Shown in pieces: positions 1 to 9,237 of a DNA stretch of 64,000 nucleotides. Origin of the DNA: Adenophora triphylla var. japonica (Eukaryota; Streptophyta; Magnoliopsida; Asterales; Campanulaceae); assembly GCA_022495995.1 (NCBI GenBank), contig JAFEMH010002340.1, positions 62,001-126,000 on the forward strand, read 5' to 3'. The notes beneath the pieces were generated by a model that was not told where the DNA came from, did no database searches, and worked only from the letters and a program-made list of their open reading frames with translations. The stretch's first letter is position 1. Each line of letters opens with the position of its first letter. Both the position numbers and the translations under genes were made by a program.

Positions 1-1668
1 AACATGAAGGCCGTGCCATCGACTTACCATCAATGCGTCAAGTTTCCAACACCTTGGGGTGTTGCCAAGTTGAAGGGAAACCAGCAAGTCTCTAAGGAAT
101 GTTACAAGATCAACATGAAAGCAAGCTCGACCCCTCGGCAAGCATAGCAATTAAAGAAAAAGGCCCAGGACATTCTTGAAGCGGTGGAGCACGATACAAA
201 GAGCGTTCTCGTTGATGCATCAAAACCTGAGGCCCAAGTGCAAGTTGGGATAGACCTACCGTCCGAAATCGAAGAGGAGTTGATCAAGTTCCTGAAAAGC
301 CAGAGATGCTGTTTCGCTTGGAAACATGAGGACATGACAGGGATAAGCAAGGATATTATTACTCACAAGTTGAACATCGATCCGACCATCCGTCCTGTCC
401 GTCAAAAAAGAAGGAAGTTTGCCCAAGAGCGGAATCAGATCATTAAGGATGAAGTTGAAAGGCTGCTGAAGTCCAAGATGATCAGAGAAGTTCAGTATCC
501 AAAGTGGTTGGCTAACGTTGTAGTGGTGGAGAAGAAGAATGGCAAGTGGCGAGTATGCGTGGACTTCACCGACTTGAACAAGGCCTGTCCAAAGGATCCA
601 TTCCCTCTCCCTCATATTGATTCTCTTGTTGATGAGACAGCTGGCCACGACATCTTGACGTTCATGGATGCATCTTCCAGATATCAACAAATTCAAATGG
701 AACCTTCGGACCAAGAAGATACAGCATTCATGACTCCGGAAGGTATATATTATTATATTTCTATGCCGTTTGGTCTTAAAAATGCAGGGGCAACCTACCA
801 AAGGTTGGTAAACAAGATGTTCAAAGATCAACTTGGCAAGACGATGGAGGTCTACATAGACGACATGGTGGTCAAATCCAAACACATTGAGGATCATGTA
901 GAGCACCTTGCTGAGGCATTCAACATCTTGAAAGCCTTCAACATGAAGCTCAATCCGGCGAAGTGCAACTTCGGAGTTAGAGCAGGCAAATTCTTGGGAT
1001 ATATGGTAACCAAGAGGGGAATCGAAGCAAGTCCCGAACAAATCAAAGCCATTCTCAACTTGGAATCCCCTAAAAACATCAAGGACGTACAAAGGTTAAC
1101 AGGTAGAGTAGCTGCTTTGAACAGATTTATATCCAAATCATCTGATAAGTGCAGGTTATTCTATGAAGTCTTGAGAAAAAACAAACTCTTTCAATGGACC
1201 GACCAACATGAGGCAGCTTTCAAACAACTTAAAGAATATTTGATGACGTCACCCCTACTCGCTAAACCTGAACATGGTGAGCATCTTTATTTATATTTAG
1301 CTGTGTCTGAAAATGCTGTTAGTGCAGTATTAGTGAAGGAAATCCAAGGTGAGCAACATCCTGTTTACTATGTGAGTAAGTCTTTATTAGATGCCGAAAC
1401 AAGGTACTCTCATCTTGAAAAATTAATATTAGCCTTAACTACTGCTGCTACCAAATTACGTCATTATTTTGAAACACATTCCATAACTGTTAGAACTAAT
1501 TATCCTATGAGGAATGTGTTAAGGACTCCGGAGATGTCGGGCAGGTTGGCCAAGTGGTCAGTCAAGTTGAGCACGTATGACATATCATACGAGCCAAGAA
1601 CAACCATCAAATCACGAGGCCCTAGCCGATTTTGTAGCCGACTTCACCCAAGTTTGCGGCTGAGGTAG
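1..1668 (+). pseudogene. Tat-1 protease end, UAG stop, RT and start of RNase H
   Basis: One reading frame runs from base 1 to 1668, interrupted only by a TAG at 145-147. Codons 1-48 match the C-terminal end of the aspartic protease of the sister copy. RT follows (first Met 184): WRVCVDFTDLN near residue 123, MPFGLKNAGATYQ near 194, and an intact catalytic YIDD at 853-864, then LGYMVTKRGIE and the RNase H-side segments. The strand-copying RT makes element DNA in particles; here the catalytic box is intact but a one-base change near 1610 shifts the frame within RNase H (compared with the sister copy at 13895), ending translation at 1668. An Arg replaces the usual Gly in the DASSGxQQ region (DASSRYQQ). 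Confidence 0.88.
145..153 (+). promoter_or_regulatory. Candidate stop-codon readthrough signal TAG-CAA-TTA (Tat-1)
   Basis: The protease frame ends GCA TAG CAA TTA and stays open on both sides, joining protease to RT in the same frame. UAG-CAR-YYA is the established tobamovirus-type (type I) leaky context that supports efficient readthrough in plants. The same nine bases occur at the same place in the sister element (15290-15282, - strand). Use as a Pol-expression switch is inference. Confidence 0.6.
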
Positions 1669-1676
1669 AACTGGAA

Positions 1677-2498
1677 GTGCAACAACTTGAAGGTAAAACT
1701 ATTCCTAGATTTTGGACATTATTTACAGATGGAGCCTCAAATTCCAAGGGAACTGGTTTGGGAATAGTCCTAAAATCCCCTCAAGGTGATATCATACCTC
1801 AAGCTGTATCTTGTGACTTTAATGCAACAAATAATGAAGCTGAGTATGAAGCCCTGATCATGGGTTTAACTACAGCTTTGAGTTTGAATATTACACATTT
1901 AAATATATTTGTTGACTCTCAATTATTAGCTAACCAGTTTAATGGCAGTTATATGGCGAAGCATTCCAAGATGACTCTGTACCTCCAACATGTTAAAGCT
2001 TTAGCTGCTAGATTTCTATCATTCTCTTTGGAACAGGTCCCCAGAGAAGAAAATACAGAGGCAGACGCCTTGGCCAACTTGGGTTCAACTTGCAAATCAA
2101 TGTTGCATACTAATATCCCCATTATTTATGTTAAGTACCCGGTGATAGACCAAGTTGAAGAAACTCAAGTGGTTATTCCACCTATTGGGACACAAGATGC
2201 TAAGCCTTCTTGGACCCAACCTGTCATTGAGTTCCTTCAACTTGGAACTATTCCCCCTGATGTTAAGAATGTTAGGTCATTTAAGATTCGAACTTCAACT
2301 TTCGTTGTAATAGATAATGTGCTGTTCAAGAAGTCTTTTGCAGGGCACTACTTGAGATGTGTCGATAATGAGCAAGTTGAACTGGTACTTAAGGAATTCC
2401 ATGAAGGAATATGTGGGAACCATTCTGGAGGAAAGGCACTTGCATCAAAGGCCCTCGGGACGGGATATTACCGCCAACCATGCGTCAAGATGCCATGA
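1677..2498 (+). pseudogene. Tat-1 RNase H and integrase zinc-finger start
   Basis: RNase H of the Ty3/gypsy Pol, which removes RNA from the RNA-DNA hybrid. Visible motifs: FTDGASNSKG near residue 17 (first catalytic Asp), EAEYEALIMGL (Glu), VDSQLLANQ (Asp) and NTEADALANLGS (last Asp). The frame then enters the integrase N-terminal zinc finger (HEGICGNHSGGKAL) and is cut off near 2470, where the WPTMRQDAM segment of the sister copy is reached in a different frame. It overlaps the next piece by frame change, so no functional integrase can be made. Confidence 0.85.
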
Positions 2499-3441
2499 AC
2501 TATGTGCGAAATGTGACGCCCGCCAAAGACATAGCAACATCTTGCATCAACTCCGCCGAACCTCTACATCCTATAGTCTCATCTTGGCCTTTCATGCAGT
2601 GGGGCATGGATATTGTAGGCAAGTTGCCCAAAGCTCCAGGAGGCAAAGTATTCATGTTGGCTCTAACCGATTATTTCTCGAAATGGATCGAGGCGAAGCT
2701 TATGTGCAAGTAAGGGATAAAGAGGTAATTTCATTTTTAAAGAAAAATATCATTAGCGGGTTTGGTGTACCATCAAAGATTGTATGTGACAACGGGTCAC
2801 AGCTCATAAGTAAAAAGACCAGGGATTTTTGTGCTCGCTGGGGCATCAAGTTAATCATGTCCACACATGTCCACCCTCAAGCCAACGGCCAAGTGAATCA
2901 AGCAACAAGTTGATCATCAACAACTTGAAGAAGCGTCTAGACCAGGAAGAAGGGAAAATGGGTTGAAGAATTACCACTTGTGCTATGGGCGAGATAGGAC
3001 TACTTCTAAAGGAGCCACGTAGGACTCCCTATTCTTTAGTATTCGGGCTGAAGCCGTGATTCCGCTTGAAGCAACAAATCCCCACGGCAAGGTATGGCTT
3101 ATTGACTCAAGATGAAAATAACCTCTTGCTAACTCAAGATTTAGATACAATTGATGAGATCAGGGATTTAGCCAAGATAAGGATGGCAGCTTATCAGCAG
3201 CGAATTTCTAGGTCTTACAACAAGAATGTCGAGTTAGAAGGTTCCAGGTTGGTGATTTAGTTTTGAGAAAAGTATTTCAAAATACAAGAGAATTGAATGC
3301 GGGTAAGCCGGCTCCCAGTGGGAAGGCCCATATCTCATCGATGCCGAAGCCGGCAAAGGTGCATACCGGTTGTCAACCCCGAGTGGAGACAGAATCCCTA
3401 GAAGTTGGAACGCTATCCACTTGAAACTTTATTTCACGTAA
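2411..3441 (+). pseudogene. Tat-1 integrase, multiply frameshifted
   Basis: Integrase inserts the DNA copy into the chromosome. The core is split over two frames: [18 protein letters not shown] (first catalytic Asp) at about 2585-2640, then VPSKIVCDNGSQLISKK (second Asp) at about 2770-2820 after a frameshift near 2700. At about 2885-2905 the expected GQAESSNK, with the catalytic Glu, reads GQVNQATS and stops, so the third catalytic residue is lost. Further pieces of the C-terminal part (TARYGLLTQDENN, 3085-; NTRELNAGK, 3280-) and the terminal HLKLYFT-stop (stop 3439-3441) line up with the sister copy with more indels. Confidence 0.83.
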
Positions 3442-3556
3442 GTCCAGTTATTTATAACTAAACTCTTCAGGTACGGTTTAAATTTATGTCAAGTTCAATT
3501 ACGCATTTCAAATTTTTTCTACTCTTATTAAAACAAAGATCGACTTGAGCGTCGGA

Positions 3557-3579
3557 GGGCGTTAGCTATGCTAACGCCC
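3557..3579. repeat. Perfect 10-bp-stem hairpin in Tat-1 3' spacer
   Basis: GGGCGTTAGC and its exact complement GCTAACGCCC flank a 3-base loop (TAT). The same arms with a different loop lie at 11809-11831 in the sister element. Position is about 115 bp after the pol stop. Function unknown; an RNA stem near the pol 3' end is a possibility. Confidence 0.8.
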
Positions 3580-3604
3580 GCCCTAACATAAATTTGTTTT
3601 GCGA

Positions 3605-3905
3605 GGTGCAACTTGAGCAAACGGAGTAGGCTCAACATGTTGACACGCCGCACGGGCCGATACTTGTTGAGACCTAAGCTGGAACAGACAAACATGTTGA
3701 CACGCCGCATGCGGCCGATACATGTTTGAGCCTGAGGAGGACAAAGGTCAATCATGTTGACACGCCTGCACGGTTGATACATGTTTGAACTGAAGAAGAA
3801 GAAAATTTCAACATGTTGACACGCCGATCGGGCGATACATGTTGGAATTCTAGCTGGAGAGGTATAGAGCTTGTTGACACGCCCGGACGGCTGATACTTG
3901 CTCTA
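3605..3905. repeat. Five ~60-bp tandem repeats, each with inverted arms
   Basis: Units start near 3630, 3688, 3748, 3808 and 3866. Each has the core CATGTTGACACGCC followed by a variable GC-rich step and GATACATGTTG or GATACTTGTTG, so the ends of each unit (CAACATG... and ...CATGTTG) can pair. The corresponding block of the sister element is 11535-11765. Tandem repeats at this place are known from Retand-type elements. Confidence 0.8.
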
Positions 3906-4397
3906 TCCCTTCAAACGATTTACCTCTGATCAAAGGTACTATTGGTTAAAAGATTTACATCTTTTCTTACGATTTAAGGTTTTGACACCTTCGCCTGGGC
4001 GCACGTTTTCACACTTCTTTAAGTTGTGAACTATTGGTTGTAACATTTTCATGTTACCTACGGTTTATAACATTTACATGTTATCCAAAGAACAAACAAG
4101 CGTCCCTCAGGGATATAACTTACTTTGCTAAAAACCGTTAAATGTTTTTTTTTTCAAAAGATTTTTTCAGTTTAAGGACAAGTTGGATAAGCCAACAAGT
4201 CCCTAAAAACCTAAAAAAGCTTGAGTACTAGACCAACCTAGTACCCCCAAAAATAAATTGTCTCGGCTCTTATGAGCCATTACAAACTAAAAAACATTGT
4301 TTTAAAGGGACACTCCCCCCATTTGTTGTACCAATAGAGGTACACAAATAAAGCAAAAAATTGTTTTTTCAAAATACCAAAAGTTTTAAAACATTCT

Positions 4398-6175
4398 TCA
4401 AACTTCCTGGCCTGCTGCCGCTGGTGTTGCATTTTCTTCTTGACCATTCTGAGCCACCACCAGGGCACTCAAGGTCTTATCAGTGTCTTCAACTAGAGCC
4501 TCCAAAGCTGCAGAATTCACTTCCTCTGCATCTACTGGCTCCCCAACGAAATCCTCCAAAACCTTTCTCTCTGCTTCCACATCCCATTCCGAAGCCAGCC
4601 CGTTCTTATATTCTTCCATGAGTCCAATCCTAGCTTCAAACACCACTTTGGTGGCATTGAACGTAAAATCCTTCTTCGCAGCATCCAATTCCTTCTCATG
4701 GGCTTCATGCTCCTTCGCCTTTTCAGCTTTAACAACTTTCAATTCCTCCTTCTCAGCTTGGAGATCTTTTTTCAACTTCTCAATCTCCTCAGCATTTTTG
4801 GTAGCCTGCTTCTTGAAATCCTCAACATCTTTTGCAGCTTGCTCCTTGAGTTCTTCAGCTTCAAACTGCACTGGCTGCCTTGATTTTCACAGCGTCAAGC
4901 TGGTCCATAATGGGACACATAATATTCGCAACCTAAGCAAAAGAAATATCAGCATTCCTTAAAAGAGCTTAGATAAATCTCAGTCTTTCTCATTTTTTAC
5001 CTCGTCAACAAAGTTGGCTATAGCATCCTTCAATTTCTCCCTTGCTGTCTCCAGCTCTCCTCCATCCAAAACCTCAGTATGTCGAACTGACTTTCTTTTC
5101 TTTACTTCTTCTTTTTCTTGGAAGCATTCACATCTGAACTAGAAGCCATGGACATCGGAGTTGGAGGTTTGTTGTCTTTCTTGACAACTTTCTTTGCTTT
5201 AGCGGCAGCCATCAACTCAGAGGCACTTACGGTAGACTTGGATCGCGTAGCTACAACAAGAACAGGGGGTTAAGGCAATCAAAATGCTCGTAAAAAAATA
5301 CAAAGATATTTAAGGACTTAGAACCTGTGGACATCTCGGGTAGAGTTGGGGGTAGATCTTCTTCGACTTCAACCTCTGTTTCGCCACCGATCACTTCAAC
5401 AAAAAACTTCAACAGAAAGGCCTTGAAGGATCTATCAGCTACGCCCAACTGGAGAAGCTGGTTCACGTTCACCTTAGTCCCTTCTTGTGCCGGAAACAAG
5501 TCTGACAGTTTAGGAATTCCTGCGAAGGGAAATTTTGAGAGTTAGCTACCGTAGTATTAAAGAAGCATTTCGTAAAACAGAGGAGCTATTTTCACTACCT
5601 TCAAACCTCCATTTGGAAAAAATACCTTCCTCCTGACCCAAGGTGTCCCTCCTTGCAAAGAAAAATTTATTTTTCCACCCTTTATCCGCAATATCATGGT
5701 TGGAAATCAGAATAGGCTCACCACTTTTGACCCTAAAACCAAACCTTCCTGGACCAAAACTTCTCAAATCAACAGTATACGTCAACTCTTCTAACCCGGC
5801 AACCAAATCATCCCTCTCTCCTAACCTAACTAGGGTTTGCAAGTACCTCCATCCTTGAGGCATCATTTGGGCGTAATTGAGTTTAGCAGAAGAAAAGAAC
5901 TTCGTAATCAAGGGGGGAAAAGGGAATCGTAAACCTATGACAAAGGGATATTCCGGAAAACATACCCAAGTGGAAGAGTAACATTCGGAGGTCAAGTCGG
6001 GATGGGTGAAGTACACCGTTTCATCAGGCATGGCGTGGTTCTTCTTGATAACCTCTAAGTTTACCTTAGGCATTAGACATTTCTCGTTATCGGGTTCCTT
6101 CAACAAATTCTGGGTTTTGAAACCTTTGGGCAAACCCTCGTCGCTCTCAAACGCAACTACCTTCTTCCGACCCAT
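4398..6175 (-). pseudogene. Tat-1 antisense gene (four exons, frameshifted)
   Basis: Reads opposite to gag-pol. Likely exons on the - strand: 6175-5599, 5519-5325, 5250-5001 and 4932-4398. Introns have GT..AG ends (AAG|GTAGTG, GCAG; ACAG|GTTC, TAG; GAG|GTAAAA, TTAG) at the same places as in the sister gene at 9238-11034. Exon 1 starts MGRKKVVAFESDEGLPKGF and has the PEYPFVIGLRFPFP...QGWRYLQTLVRL region that resembles the plant family Transposase_28 (putative gypsy-type transposon). Exon 4 is a Lys/Glu-rich coiled coil. A one-base loss in exon 3 (after NASKKKKK) and another shift near 4875 break the frame. Its role is unknown. Confidence 0.75.
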
Positions 6176-6515
6176 TTTTCAACTTAAAAATAAGAAATCA
6201 AGACGAAATTGAAGAGAAGGCAAGAAACTCACCGTAGTTATTTATTCGATTTTTCGCTTCCTTGGCTCTTCTCCTAGAAACCTCTGAGAAAGTGACGTTC
6301 TTGATTTGGTGAAAGGGAGAGTTGGAGAGAGAGACCGATTATTAAATAAGGGTTTGAAGGTGGTTGGAACTCTAAAAAACAAATACACCTTTTTGCCTCG
6401 AGAAACTACCTGAAAACCGTCCCATCGCGTCTCTTTTTTAAACCGTCGTTCCTTTCTTATTTTGGCAAACCTTTTGAATTCTTTTTGTCTCTTTCTATTC
6501 TTCTTTTTTAAATTC
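6176..6515 (-). promoter_or_regulatory. Upstream region of the Tat-1 antisense gene
   Basis: On the - strand a TATA-like TTATTTAATAAT lies near 6335-6350, followed by a CT-rich leader (about 6300-6330) and CGGTGAGTTTCTTGCC near 6225, a possible 5' UTR intron donor also seen in the sister copy. Promoter assignment is inference; no coding sequence is seen. Confidence 0.35.
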
Positions 6516-6533
6516 AAAAAGTTTGGGGGCAAT
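6516..6533 (+). other. Polypurine tract of Tat-1
   Basis: AAAAAGTTTGGGGGCAAT directly abuts the 3' LTR start TGTTGGG. It is the plus-strand primer site for reverse transcription, and it is the same as in the sister copy (8531-8548, - strand). Confidence 0.85.
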
Positions 6534-7112
6534 TGTTGGGCCCTACATTTTCAGTCAACATGTTTGCAACTTACGCCTAAAACAACTTGGTACTAACAAC
6601 TTGGGTTGTTCTGTTTTTCAACTTGGTTTTTACAGGTTGGGACGCATAACGCTTTTCCTATTTTATAGGGAACGTGCCAAAGACCGGTTCAACCACGTTT
6701 CTTCAGCAAGCCAACGATTATCTCTTTCCCAACGGATGAGTGCGGATAAATCTCCAAGGATAAACCTCAATTCCGAGTTTGTAGGCCCTCATTGTTATTT
6801 AGTTTTATTCTTGAGGTATAAAAGGGGACATACACTGTAAATTCACACACGCACTACACTAGCCTAAGCTCCCTTTTCATACGCTCTTAGCATTGTAATC
6901 TCAAGAAAATTCTTAGTAAACTTTCGGTCAAGGCAGGAGCCACATCCTCCCGGGGTTTTGTGCCGGCGAACAAGTTGTTCAAGGGCTTTCCCTAGTCAAC
7001 AAATGTCTTGTGTCCATTTCTATTCAACTTGATAGTCATTGTACCTAGATTCATATCACTTTAGTCACTTTTCCCATCATACAAATATAATTGTTGAAAT
7101 TTGACCAAAACA
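6534..7112 (+). repeat. 3' LTR of Tat-1 (579 bp)
   Basis: Starts TGTTGGGCCC and ends ACCAAAACA, the same ends as the LTRs of the sister element (603-604 bp) but clearly diverged inside. Holds a TATA box (6817-6824, GGTATAAAAGGGG) that would direct the next round of RNA from a 5' copy. The reverse complement of TTGACCAAAACA matches the start of the LTR at 7928. Confidence 0.88.
6817..6824 (+). promoter_or_regulatory. TATA box in Tat-1 LTR
   Basis: TATAAAAG in GAGGTATAAAAGGGG; the same box is present in both LTRs of the sister element on the - strand (17904-17897). Confidence 0.6.
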
Positions 7113-7124
7113 ATTAATATTAAT

Positions 7125-7625
7125 CCAAGTGGGAGATTGTTAGAACATGGATTAATTAATATGTGTTATTTAATTCCATTTGTTATAATCATTTAATAAT
7201 GTTAAAGTATAGACAAAATGTGTAGAATTCCATTAGGTGTAAGTACCATTAAATGATGGGCATAATGGTAACTTCACACCACCATCTTTATGAAAGGGTG
7301 TAGTCCCTAATTGAAGTGCCCCTTCTCTTTCTATATAAAGGCTATCCATCAGCCATTTAGAGACACTTATTCATTTACAAAATTCAGTCACGAATCTTCT
7401 CTTTTATTCACTAAGAAGATCAAGTGTGGGCACTATCATTTAGAAGATCTACTCTTCCCTACTTTGAAGAATATCTTCATACTTCGTTTTACTCAAGAAC
7501 AAGACTAAGAACAATCATGGAATCACAAGGTACACGCTTCCGTATTCTTCTTCTTCTTCTTCTCCTTCTCTTCTTAATCTAGTTGTGAGTCGGTTCGTGG
7601 TTAATGGATCGTTTATGTTCCAACA
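7125..7625 (+). mobile_element. Copia 3' end: PPT plus LTR
   Basis: CCAAGTGGGAGAT (7125-7137) is a typical copia polypurine tract. The LTR 7138-7625 (488 bp) begins TGTTAGAACA and ends TGTTCCAACA, an inverted terminal pair. It has a TATA box (CTATATAAAG, 7331-7340). The internal part must lie left of Tat-1, which inserted just upstream of this PPT; none of it is in the window. The short reading frames in it are not supported as genes. Confidence 0.8.
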
Positions 7626-7711
7626 TATTATGAATCAAACTGATAGATCAAACTAAAACTTGTAATAAAATTTTAGTGGATGATTTGACAAGTCAAATGC
7701 AATATTAATAT

Positions 7712-7727
7712 GGTACGGAGGGAGTAT
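7712..7727 (-). mobile_element. Stowaway-like MITE terminus (remnant)
   Basis: GGTACGGAGGGAGTA followed by T resembles the terminal inverted repeat of Stowaway MITEs (CTCCCTCCGT...) with a TA target. Only one end is seen; the matching left end is missing, so the element is truncated, perhaps by the copia LTR ending at 7625. Confidence 0.45.
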
Positions 7728-7922
7728 TTAGCTATTCCAGATTGGGCTTCACACCATGAACCTCGACAGATAAAATTTCGGACACAGGAATTGCATTAAG
7801 AATATACCTTTAACTTAATTTCCCTTTTCCCAGAACAAGAATTAGCACAAGAAAACAATTGCAGATCCTTATATCTGAATTATGTTAAGCAATAAAAATT
7901 CAGATACAAACTTTGATTCCTC
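7728..7922. other. Short flank between MITE end and Tat-2
   Basis: This AT-rich 195 bp joins, across the Tat-2 insertion, to 18219 onward, which is copia A LTR sequence. It may be the distal part of that LTR, but I could not match its end to the 45 bp of the other copia A LTR left at 38681-38725. No gene seen. Confidence 0.4.
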
Positions 7923-7927
7923 ATTAT

Positions 7928-8530
7928 TGTTTTGGTCAAATTTCAACAAGTGTTTCAAGTGACAAGAAAAATGACTAAAGTGATAGGAATCAGGGTACAA
8001 TGATTATCAAGTTGAATAGAAATGAACACAAGGTGTTTGTTGACTAGGGAAAGCCCTTGAACAACTTGTTCGCCGGCATAAAACCCCGGGAGGTTTTGGT
8101 ACCTTCCTTGACCAAAAGTTTACTAAGGATTGAAATGATTACAGAGCTAGGAGCGTATAGAAGGGAGCTTAAGCTAGTGAAAAAACGTGTGTGCAAAGTA
8201 CAGTGTTTTTCCCCTTTTATACCTCGAATAACGGCTAACTTACAAGGAGAAAAAATAGGCCTAGAATCTCGAATAAGAGGTTGATCTCGTTGAGACATTA
8301 TCGCCATTTTGTTGATTGAGGGGATAATGATCTATTGCTGGGTATTTGCATGGTGAGACGTCTTTAAATTAGTCTTCAATTACTTTGGCACGTTCCCTGA
8401 AAAATAGGGTTAACGTAACAATAGTTCAACTTGCAAATAATCAAGATGTAATAAAACAACTCAAGTTGTTAGTACCAAGATGTTATACGCAAGTTGAAAA
8501 CAAGTTGATTTAAAAACGTAGGGCCCAACA
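7928..8530 (-). repeat. 3' LTR of Tat-2 (603 bp)
   Basis: + strand ends are TGTTTTGGTC and GGGCCCAACA; on the element's strand it starts TGTTGGGCCC. Nearly identical to 17610-18213. Its U3 start is duplicated at 8622-8869 (see tandem duplication). Confidence 0.95.
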
Positions 8531-8959
8531 ATTGCCCCCAAACTTTTTGAATTTAAAATGAAGAATATAAAGAGACAAAAAATTTAAAAAGTTTTCCAAA
8601 AATGGTAAAAAGGTACACGGCGATCTCGTTGAGACATTATCGCCATTTTGTTGATTGAGGGGATAATGATCTATTGCTGGGTATTTGCATGGTGAGACGT
8701 CTTTGAATTAGTCTTCAATTACTTTGACATGTTCCCTGAAAAATAGTGTTAACGTAACAATAGTTCAACCTGCAAATGATCAAGATGTAATAAAACAACT
8801 CAAGTTGTTAGTACCAAGATGTTATACGCAAGTTGAAAACAAGTTGATTTAAAAATGTAGGGCCCAACAATTGCCCCCAAACTTTTTGAACTTAAAATGA
8901 AGAATATAAAGAGACAAAAAATTTAAAAAGTTTGCCAAAAATGGTAAAAGGTACACGGC
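8283..8959. repeat. Tandem duplication of the PPT/U3 junction
   Basis: Two ~339-bp units, 8283-8621 and 8622-8959. Each holds ~248 bp of the LTR start, the LTR edge (GGGCCCAACA at 8521-8530 and 8860-8869), the polypurine tract (complement of ATTGCCCCCAAAC) and ~90 bp upstream of it. By eye the units differ at about 9 positions, as much as the two LTRs differ, so the duplication is about as old as the insertion. The other LTR has no duplicate. Confidence 0.9.
8531..8548 (-). other. Polypurine tract of Tat-2
   Basis: On the - strand AAAGTTTGGGGGCAAT abuts the LTR start TGTTGGGCCC. A second copy lies at 8870-8887 because of the tandem duplication. Confidence 0.85.
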
Positions 8960-9237
8960 GGTTTTAAATGAAAAAGTTTTTGATGGGACGGTTTTGAAGA
9001 TTTCCAAATCAAAAGTCATGATTGTTTAGACTTTCAACCGCTGCCAACCTCTCCCTTAAATAAATAAGACTCCTCCCCAACTCTCCCTTTCACAGAATCA
9101 AAAAGGTAGCTTTCAAGGAGGTTTTCGAGAGGAATCACCAAGGAAGGAGACCGGAGAGAAAATCAAGTAGGAATTTTCCGGTGAGTTTCTCTTTTCCTTT
9201 TCAATTTTCTCTTTGATTTCTTGCTCAAGTTGTAAAA
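8960..9237 (+). promoter_or_regulatory. Upstream region of the Tat-2 antisense gene
   Basis: TATA-like CCCTTAAATAAATAAG at about 9053-9068, then a CT-rich stretch and CCGGTGAGTTTCTC near 9178, a possible 5' UTR intron donor with an AG (CTCAAG) just before the ATG at 9238. The same order is present upstream of the Tat-1 gene. Promoter activity is inference. Confidence 0.4.

Larger units (their letters stand above)
3442..4397. other. Tat-1 spacer between pol and antisense gene
   Basis: This 956-bp stretch separates the tail-to-tail 3' ends of pol (+) and the antisense gene (-). It has a perfect hairpin (3557-3579), five ~60-bp repeats (3605-3905) and AT-rich sequence with A/T runs. No coding frame recognised. 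The counterpart in the sister copy is 11035-11987. Confidence 0.7.
1..7112 (+). mobile_element. Tat-1: 5'-truncated Ty3/gypsy (Tat/Retand-like) retrotransposon
   Basis: The window edge cuts off the 5' LTR, gag and most of the protease. In order it keeps the protease end, RT, RNase H, integrase, a block of ~60-bp repeats, an antisense gene on the - strand, a purine tract and the 3' LTR. A long spacer, tandem repeats and an antisense gene between integrase and the 3' LTR are features reported for Tat-lineage elements such as Retand. It is a sister copy of the element at 7928-18213. It interrupts an older copia element (PPT and LTR resume at 7125). ATTAA at 7113-7117 may be the right target duplication, but its partner is outside the window. 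RT is readable; integrase and antisense gene are frameshifted, so the copy is dead. Confidence 0.9.

Noticed and set aside
256..1092. Long - strand frame opposite the Tat-1 RT
   Set aside because: Exact shadow of the RT gene; the + strand frame carries all RT motifs. The same shadow appears opposite RT in Tat-2.
4483..4962. Serine-rich + strand frame
   Set aside because: Mirror of the Lys/Glu coiled-coil exon on the - strand; Ser/Ala-rich translation is the expected complement of that exon.
6523..6840. 105-codon frame at the Tat-1 3' LTR
   Set aside because: Lies over the PPT, LTR edge and TATA box, and is not kept in the sister LTR.
7311..7508. Small frame in the copia LTR
   Set aside because: Within the LTR around and after the TATA box; no similarity and no second copy to test.
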